64,000 nt of DNA, from the NCBI RefSeq assembly GCF_030145185.1, contig NZ_JAQYWB010000025.1, forward strand, positions 1 through 64,000. The letters run 5' to 3'. Below the pieces are notes generated by a model. It saw nothing but the letters and a program-made list of their open reading frames with translations, did not search any database and was not told the origin of the DNA. The DNA comes from Desulfoluna sp. (GTDB taxonomy: Bacteria > Desulfobacterota > Desulfobacteria > Desulfobacterales > Desulfolunaceae). This document shows positions 59,064 to 64,000 of the stretch, in pieces; within the stretch, counting starts at the first letter, position 1; each line of letters starts with the position of its first letter. The position numbers were made by a program, and so were the translations under genes.

Positions 59064-60875
59064 TTATCCGAAGAAAGCGGACTCCGGGATGGTCATGGCG
59101 GTATCCGAGCCTTTCAGGATAGCGCACATCCGTCCCTGGGAGATGGGGAGCTCCGCGTCGATGTAGTACTTCGCAGCGGCCAAAACGCCCTCGTAAAAAT
59201 CTTTGTCTTTCTTTTTGGCCTTTTCAAGACCGGCCGTAGCGGTCAGGGCACGCCAGAGGTGCATCCAGGCGAAGACCACATCCCCTGTCACGGTCATGAA
59301 AGGGTGAGCACAGGCAAAGGCATTCATCACGTCGGCGCTCATGGCAGTCTTCCCCATATGCATGGCCACTTCCCCGAGCTTGCCCACGGCCTGCTCGAGA
59401 TCATCGGCAAGGGAAGCCAGGTTTTCAACCTGCCTGGCTTCGTTGATGGTCGCTTGCATCTCGGCCATCAAATCCATCACGGCCTTCCCTTTTTTCATTC
59501 CAAGCTTTCGCCCGAGAAGATCCATGGCCTGAATCCCGTTGGTCCCTTCGTAGATCATGGTGATGCGGCAATCACGGAGCAGCTGGGCCTGGGGATACTC
59601 TTCGATAAAGCCATACCCGCCATACACCTGCATCCCGTGGGAGCAGACATCGTAGGATCGATCCGTGACGTAGCCTTTCCCGATGGGGGTCAGCACATCG
59701 ATGATTCCCTGAAGACGCTCTTTCTCCTCTTCGGAGTCGCTCACGCGCTTCCGGTCTGAACAGGACCCGATATAAAACAGGAGACTTCGCATGGCCTCCA
59801 CGTTGGCCTTCATGGAAATAAGCTGCCGCCGAATATCGGGGTGCTGAATGATGGGAACCGCCGGAGGATTCGACGCCATCATAGTCATCAGATTGGGTCC
59901 CTGAACGCGATCTTTGGCATAACTCAAGGCGTTTGCATAGGAGGCACTGGCGACACTGAGCCCCTGGACGCCGACAAAGAGGCGGGCTTCATTCATCATC
60001 TGAAACATGGCGCGCATGCCCTTGTTGGGCTCACCGAGGAGTTCCCCGATACATCCCCCCTTCTCTCCCAGGGCAAGGGAGCAGGTGCAGTTGCCGTGGA
60101 TGCCCATTTTGTGTTCAATACCGGTACAGACCACATCATTAAATTCACCCGGCGTGCCGTCTTCACGGACTCGAAACTTGGGCACGGTAAAGAGACTGAT
60201 CCCCTTGGTGCCGACGGGCGCCCCATCGATACGGGCCAGCACGGGATGGATGATATTCCCAGCCATTTCGTGCTCCCCGCCGGAGATGAAAATCTTGCTG
60301 CCTTTGATGTGATAGGTTCCATCGGCGTTGGGCGTGGCGGTCGTGGTCAACGCACCGACATCAGAACCTGCACCGGGCTCGGTCAACAGCATGGTACCGG
60401 TCCACTCGCCGGAGTACATCTTGCGAAGGTATTTTTTCTTCTGGTCTTCGGAGCCGAAGGCCTCCACAAGGTTGGCGGCGCCGTGGGTCAGGGCCACGTA
60501 CATATACATGGCCATGTTCGCACCGGACAGATACTCGGTGCAGGCCATGGAGAGTGCATGGGGCATGCCCTGCCCGCCCCAGTCCGGATCTTCACTGGTG
60601 GCAATCCACTCCCCGTCTTTATATAATTCCCAGATTCGCTTGAACTCCTCAGGTATCAGAACTTTCCCATTTTCGAGGGAACACCCGGCCAGATCTCCCG
60701 GAGCGTTGGTGGGAAGCACCTCTTTCAAAGCAAGGCTACGCGCTTCCGAAAGCACCAGATCGATGGTTTTTTTATTGAACTCCCCATAGAGCTCGTAATT
60801 GCTGAGATCGCTTAAATTAAGCTGCTCATGGAGAACAAAATCAACATCACGTCGGTCTGCAAGTTGGTAGGCCAT
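59064..60875 (-). CDS. Acyl-CoA dehydrogenase with C-terminal AcdC-type extension
   Basis: 603 residues from ATG 60875 (GGGGAGA upstream). Longer than the usual 380-residue enzyme because of an N-terminal lead and a C-terminal helical extension typical of the roughly 600-residue acyl-CoA dehydrogenases of anaerobes. Motifs: LLTEPGAGSDVGAL (FAD/substrate), KIFISGGEHE, and GGYGFIEEYPQAQLLRD ... IYEGTNGIQAMDLLGRKL including the catalytic region. It performs the first oxidation of fatty-acyl-CoA beta-oxidation and passes electrons to ETF. No etf genes lie nearby. Confidence 0.92.
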   Translation of the reverse strand: MAYQLADRRDVDFVLHEQLNLSDLSNYELYGEFNKKTIDLVLSEARSLALKEVLPTNAPGDLAGCSLENGKVLIPEEFKRIWELYKDGEWIATSEDPDWGGQGMPHALSMACTEYLSGANMAMYMYVALTHGAANLVEAFGSEDQKKKYLRKMYSGEWTGTMLLTEPGAGSDVGALTTTATPNADGTYHIKGSKIFISGGEHEMAGNIIHPVLARIDGAPVGTKGISLFTVPKFRVREDGTPGEFNDVVCTGIEHKMGIHGNCTCSLALGEKGGCIGELLGEPNKGMRAMFQMMNEARLFVGVQGLSVASASYANALSYAKDRVQGPNLMTMMASNPPAVPIIQHPDIRRQLISMKANVEAMRSLLFYIGSCSDRKRVSDSEEEKERLQGIIDVLTPIGKGYVTDRSYDVCSHGMQVYGGYGFIEEYPQAQLLRDCRITMIYEGTNGIQAMDLLGRKLGMKKGKAVMDLMAEMQATINEARQVENLASLADDLEQAVGKLGEVAMHMGKTAMSADVMNAFACAHPFMTVTGDVVFAWMHLWRALTATAGLEKAKKKDKDFYEGVLAAAKYYIDAELPISQGRMCAILKGSDTAMTIPESAFFG

Positions 60876-60966
60876 CGAGTCTCTCCCCTGGATTATTCTT
60901 GAATTTCGGATGCATGTGATCCGGCATGGGATCATGCCGCACGGATTTTTATAACGTTAACGTCAG

Positions 60967-60995
60967 CTTTAACCAAGAGAGCCCACTCATGTCAA
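60967..60995 (-). promoter_or_regulatory. Predicted promoter of acyl-CoA dehydrogenase
   Basis: Minus strand TTGACA (60990-60995), 17 bp, TTAAAG (60967-60972), about 90 bp before the start codon. Confidence 0.45.
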
Positions 60996-61094
60996 GATGA
61001 TTGTATCTATATATAATCTTTGTTACTATTTGAAACAACAAAATCACCTCCGCATCCCTGTTCACCCCACCCCACAACCTGGAGGCACAACGCC

Positions 61095-61913
61095 ATGAAA
61101 CGCATTGCTCTTATCACCGGATGTTCATCGGGCATCGGCGAGGCCCTGGCCCGCAATTTTCTAAAATCCGACTGGACCGTTTACGCCACGGCGCGAAACC
61201 CCGAGACGCTCTCCCCCCTCGTCGCCCTCGGGGCCCGCCCCCTCACCATGGACCTGTCGGACGAGAGGTCCATCACCGCCGCCGTCAAGAGCCTCCTGGC
61301 CCAGGAAAAAGCCATTGATATGTTAATCAACAACGCAGGATACGGGGCCATGGGCCCCCTGGCAGAGATGCCTGTGGAGGAGATCCGCCGCCAATTCCAG
61401 GCGAATCTTTTCGGCCAGATCGCCGTGATTCAAGCCGTGGTCCCCAGCATGATCACCGAGCGAAAAGGCCATATCATCAACATGGGTAGCGTCTCCGGAA
61501 TTCTTCCCACCCCCTTTTCCGGGGCATACGCCGCCAGCAAGGCCGCCTTCCATGCCGCCAGCGACGCCTTACGGCTTGAACTGGCGCCCTTCGGCATTCG
61601 CGTAGTGACGGTACAGCCCGGAGGCATCGCCTCCCGCTTTTCCGCCAACGCTGAGGCCCAGCTGAAAAAGACCACGCGTCATCTCAACCACTTCGCCCCT
61701 GCCATGGATGCCATCGTTCATCGCACCCGCATCTCCCAGGAGAGCGCCATGGCCATTGGCCCATTCGCAGATACACTGACAACCCTTCTTTTAAAAGAGA
61801 ACATTCCTCCCATCATCCGTCTCGGTACCCACAGCCGACTTCTCCCCTTTCTGAAAAAATGGGTCCCCACCCGCCAAAGGGACGCCATCCTGATGAGAAA
61901 ATTTAAACGTTAA
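61095..61913 (+). CDS. Short-chain dehydrogenase/reductase
   Basis: 272 residues from ATG 61095 (GGAGG upstream). Classical SDR with TGCSSGIGEALA, NNAGYGAMGPL, INMGSVSGILP (catalytic Ser) and YAASKAAFHAA (Tyr/Lys). Similar to type 1 retinol dehydrogenase-like and ketoreductase-like SDRs. Substrate unknown. Divergent from the acyl-CoA dehydrogenase. Confidence 0.88.
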   Translation: MKRIALITGCSSGIGEALARNFLKSDWTVYATARNPETLSPLVALGARPLTMDLSDERSITAAVKSLLAQEKAIDMLINNAGYGAMGPLAEMPVEEIRRQFQANLFGQIAVIQAVVPSMITERKGHIINMGSVSGILPTPFSGAYAASKAAFHAASDALRLELAPFGIRVVTVQPGGIASRFSANAEAQLKKTTRHLNHFAPAMDAIVHRTRISQESAMAIGPFADTLTTLLLKENIPPIIRLGTHSRLLPFLKKWVPTRQRDAILMRKFKR

Positions 61914-62013
61914 AGGCAAAAGCGTGCTTGGTGCTTGGTTCCTCGTTCTTCGTTCGAGGGATTTGCTTCGCAAATGGCCAGTTGATTTTTAAAAGCAAAA
62001 GCGTGATTGGTTC
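61914..62013. repeat. Degenerate AAGCACG-type repeat, inverted
   Basis: Contains AAAGCGTGCTTGGTGCTTGG and AAAGCAAAAGCGTGATTGG. These are the reverse complement of the repeat at 63071-63186 and related to 16392-16418 (AACCAAGCACGAAGCACG). Together with the downstream copies it brackets the hydrolase gene in inverted orientation. Confidence 0.65.
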
Positions 62014-62037
62014 AAGGGTGTTGCTCGCAAATGACCT

Positions 62038-62817
62038 TTACAGTTCTGCTTTCAGGGTTTTATAAAAAAGAGCCTTGGCCTGCGATTCCATCCAGGGTTT
62101 GTGTCCACAATGGGCAAGAAGAATAAACCGGAAATCGGTAAGACACGCTGAGAGGGGATTTCGAACGCCTTCGGCCGGATGGGGGTCGTAATCCCCGTGG
62201 ATGGCCACCACCGGACAGGCGATGGTGGCAGCCATGGATAGCAGACCGCCTTGCCGCCGCAAGGCTTCCGCCGCTGGCCAGACCCCTTGAAAAATATCTG
62301 CGGAGCATCGGACCTCGTCCAACGCCCCTCCCGTGGAATCAAAGGCATCGGCCTGAGAAAGAATCGTGCCCAATCGCGTAAAAATCTCATCCCGAATACG
62401 TGCCGAAGGAGACTTTAAATCCGGCATCAACCGCTTCACCTCGGCCCGTTGCCCCGCCGTCAAGCGCCCCATACGAAACGAATCAATACCCGCGGCATCC
62501 GACTCCTGAAAGGGCCCGCACCCCACAAGAATCAATTTCTTCACCAACTCTGGATAACGGGAGGTCAAAATGACCCCGAGCCAGGCCCCCCAGGAAAACC
62601 CGACCAGCGTCACCGGCCCCTGCGCATGCTTGCTCAACGCAGCACGAAGTTCCTCAACCTGGCCCTCCAGAGACGCCGCCGTCTGAAGCGGCTCCAGCAC
62701 CCCCCGCCCCCCGGAAAGCTCCCGGGCCACCGGCGCCATCTCCCCGGCCGCTCCCGGCCCGCCGTGCAACACCGCCACAGAATAAGGAGCCGTTCCATAG
62801 GTTCGCAAATGAGTCAT
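62038..62817 (-). CDS. Alpha/beta hydrolase
   Basis: 259 residues from ATG 62817 (AAGGAAGG upstream). Alpha/beta-hydrolase fold: oxyanion region LHGGPGAAGEMAPVA, nucleophile elbow GFSWGAWLG (Ser), acid candidate HGDYDPHP and catalytic His in LAHCGHKPW. Closest in pattern to proline-iminopeptidase-like and general hydrolases. The mobile element at 62839-62976 sits directly upstream, so the native promoter was probably displaced or replaced. Confidence 0.85.
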   Translation of the reverse strand: MTHLRTYGTAPYSVAVLHGGPGAAGEMAPVARELSGGRGVLEPLQTAASLEGQVEELRAALSKHAQGPVTLVGFSWGAWLGVILTSRYPELVKKLILVGCGPFQESDAAGIDSFRMGRLTAGQRAEVKRLMPDLKSPSARIRDEIFTRLGTILSQADAFDSTGGALDEVRCSADIFQGVWPAAEALRRQGGLLSMAATIACPVVAIHGDYDPHPAEGVRNPLSACLTDFRFILLAHCGHKPWMESQAKALFYKTLKAEL

Positions 62818-62838
62818 GACCGCCTTCCTTATATATAG

Positions 62839-62976
62839 CCCGGATATTTCACGAAAATCAGACAGACTACCGGGGATTACATTTTGCATTTTTTAAGTGT
62901 CTATATCTTTCCTGGTAACACATTGTAATAACATATTATTGTTTTGGCATGGTCGTTTTCTCATGAAATATCCGTG
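62839..62976 (+). mobile_element. 138-bp MITE-like element with ATAG target duplication
   Basis: Starts CCCGGATATTTCACGAAAATC and ends CATGAAATATCCGTG. Flanks are ATAG at 62835-62838 and ATAG at 62977-62980, a perfect duplication. Lacks the CTCGCCCGAAGGG segment of the longer copies. It lies 21 bp upstream of the hydrolase start. Confidence 0.82.
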
Positions 62977-63004
62977 ATAGGGATTCACTCACCCATGATT
63001 AAAC

Positions 63005-63050
63005 ACAAAACAGCCCGCGATACCAAGAAAAAATGTATCACGGGCTGTTC
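63005..63050 (-). terminator. Terminator downstream of the D-lactate-dehydrogenase-like gene
   Basis: Minus strand ACAGCCCGTGATACA ... GTATCGCGGGCTGT followed by TTTGTGTTT; a long stem with one mismatch. Confidence 0.75.
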
Positions 63051-63070
63051 ATTCAATTATCGTCGCGCAG

Positions 63071-63186
63071 TGCCTCCTTAAACCAAGCACGCTTTTGCTT
63101 TTATCCCTTAATTGATGAAGCGTAGCGCCTCCTTGAACCAAGCACGAAGAACCAAGCACGAAGCACGCTTTTGCTTTTATCCCTTT
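63071..63186. repeat. Tandem AAGCACG-type repeat
   Basis: Two units: GCCTCCTTAAACCAAGCACG then CTTTTGCTTTTATCCCTT, and GCCTCCTTGAACCAAGCACG with an internal expansion GAAGAACCAAGCACGAAGCACG before CTTTTGCTTTTATCCCTT. Related copies lie at 16392-16418 and 61914-62013. Non-coding. Confidence 0.7.
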
Positions 63187-63193
63187 ACCCCTT

Positions 63194-64000
63194 TTACAAC
63201 TCCCTCGTCTCCACAATCTGCGCCGTACACCGATCGACAAGATACAGAATCGACGAATAGTTGATGCCGCCATGGAGGCTGAGGCCAATTTCACAGGTCC
63301 GGCTGGTGGAGAAGCCTTCGCTGCACCCGGCGACCTGGTCTTTCAGGCCATCCAAGGCGGCTTCATTGAGTTCCGGGACGTTAAACCCCCGATCTCCGGC
63401 AAACCCGCAGCAGTTAATATCTTCCGGGACCACCACCCGGGTGGTGCAGAGTTCGGCGAGCTCTTTCAGTTGCTCGTGCAGGCCCAGCTTGATGGTGGTG
63501 CAGGTGGCATGAATGGCCACCTTTTCATCGATCCGATGAAACAGGAGACGTTTCTTAAGGAACTCCAGAATAAAGGCGACGGGCTCATAAAGGGACAAGG
63601 CCTCTGTCAGGGTTTCTTTCATGTGATACAGGCAGGGGCTGGTATCCACAAGGACCGGGTACTCGCCATCCCGGCTGGCGGCAAGCAGGGCTTTTTCAAG
63701 GGCTGCGGCTTTCTTCTCTCCCTGTCCTGTATAGCCCTTGCTGGCAAAGGGAAGTCCGCAACATAAAGAGTCGAGGCCTTCCGGAAGGATGACATCATAG
63801 CCCGCTTTCTCCAGCACGGAGAGGGTTACATCACCCAAGGGGCGCTTGTCGGTCATCTCCCCAGTGGCGCCGAAACTTCGACCGATACAAGAGGGGAAAT
63901 AGACCACTTTTAAAGGATTCATTGAGCTCCCAGACCTCTTCTTCATCTTTTTCGCAGCATCGGGAAGAGCTCGGTTCCACAGGGGCAAGGTATGAAGCGA
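63194..64000 (-). CDS. D-lactate dehydrogenase/glycolate oxidase-type protein, C-terminal CCG region (partial)
   Basis: At least 268 residues; the frame is open to the window edge (SLHTLPLWNRALP, a typical linker between the flavin and CCG domains). Two CCG modules are visible: YFPSCIGRSF .. CCGLPFASKG .. DTSPCLYHM, and HATCTTIK .. NCCGFAGDRGF .. SRTCEIGLS. This is the C-terminal electron-acceptor part of FAD-linked D-lactate dehydrogenases common in lactate-oxidising sulfate reducers. The flavin part should lie beyond position 64000. A stand-alone CCG subunit is a less likely alternative. Confidence 0.82.
   Translation of the reverse strand, partial: SLHTLPLWNRALPDAAKKMKKRSGSSMNPLKVVYFPSCIGRSFGATGEMTDKRPLGDVTLSVLEKAGYDVILPEGLDSLCCGLPFASKGYTGQGEKKAAALEKALLAASRDGEYPVLVDTSPCLYHMKETLTEALSLYEPVAFILEFLKKRLLFHRIDEKVAIHATCTTIKLGLHEQLKELAELCTTRVVVPEDINCCGFAGDRGFNVPELNEAALDGLKDQVAGCSEGFSTSRTCEIGLSLHGGINYSSILYLVDRCTAQIVETREL

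Noticed and set aside
63071-63186. Short repeats near the window end as a possible CRISPR array
   Set aside because: Units are degenerate, of unequal length and without unique spacers of constant size; no cas genes are present.

Overview
The window looks like a chromosomal segment of a strictly anaerobic sulfate-reducing member of the Desulfobacterota (Desulfobacterales-like). The evidence is a Flx/Hdr-type electron-bifurcation operon, two Tmc-like transmembrane redox operons with decaheme cytochromes, a TunR-type tungstate regulator, a D-lactate-dehydrogenase-type Fe-S protein and anaerobic cobalamin genes with CbiK. This assignment rests on gene content only; no rRNA or marker-gene comparison was possible.

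Layout. 0-6.3 kb: a 5'-truncated sigma-54 activator, then on the minus strand a sensor kinase, a stand-alone receiver and an unusual receiver-formate/nitrite-channel fusion, then a methyltransferase. 6.3-24 kb: a corrinoid island. It has TonB/ExbD/ExbB, a TonB-dependent receptor behind a cobalamin riboswitch with terminator, CbiK, an exported and membrane-anchored CobN-like chelatase, an exported BtuF-CbiZ fusion, a DUF2149 protein, a second ExbB-like channel and a DUF2162 membrane protein behind a second cobalamin riboswitch. BtuFCD is divergent. Together these would cover outer-membrane corrinoid uptake, periplasmic corrinoid or metal processing, inner-membrane import and cobalt insertion. 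24-28.7 kb: a PAS protein, a membrane protein of unknown function, a chemoreceptor and a gene-free 1.1 kb stretch.

28.7-36.6 kb: an HdrD-like, HdrA, FlxD, FlxB, FlxC, FlxA operon, predicted to couple NAD(P)H to ferredoxin and a thiol/disulfide couple. 36.7-50 kb: housekeeping and accessory genes (HesB-like, RarD, six tRNAs as alternating Val/Lys, SDR, orphan glycyl-radical activase, TauE/SafE, TunR-like regulator, DsbA-like, M20 peptidase, DUF1566, DUF3786, tandem Usp). 50.3-57.5 kb: two paralogous three-gene operons (decaheme cytochrome c, NarI/TmcC-like membrane cytochrome b, HdrD/TmcB-like Fe-S protein) that share promoter and leader sequence. 58-64 kb: an unknown protein, acyl-CoA dehydrogenase, SDR, alpha/beta hydrolase and the C-terminal part of a D-lactate-dehydrogenase-like protein that runs off the window.

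Seven copies (two of them 245-bp composites) of a short transposase-less element with imperfect terminal inverted repeats are scattered through the window. Three have perfect 4-bp target duplications of the form (A/C)TA(A/G). Several sit on or beside stop codons, one inside an operon, and one appears to have cut the 5' end off the first gene.
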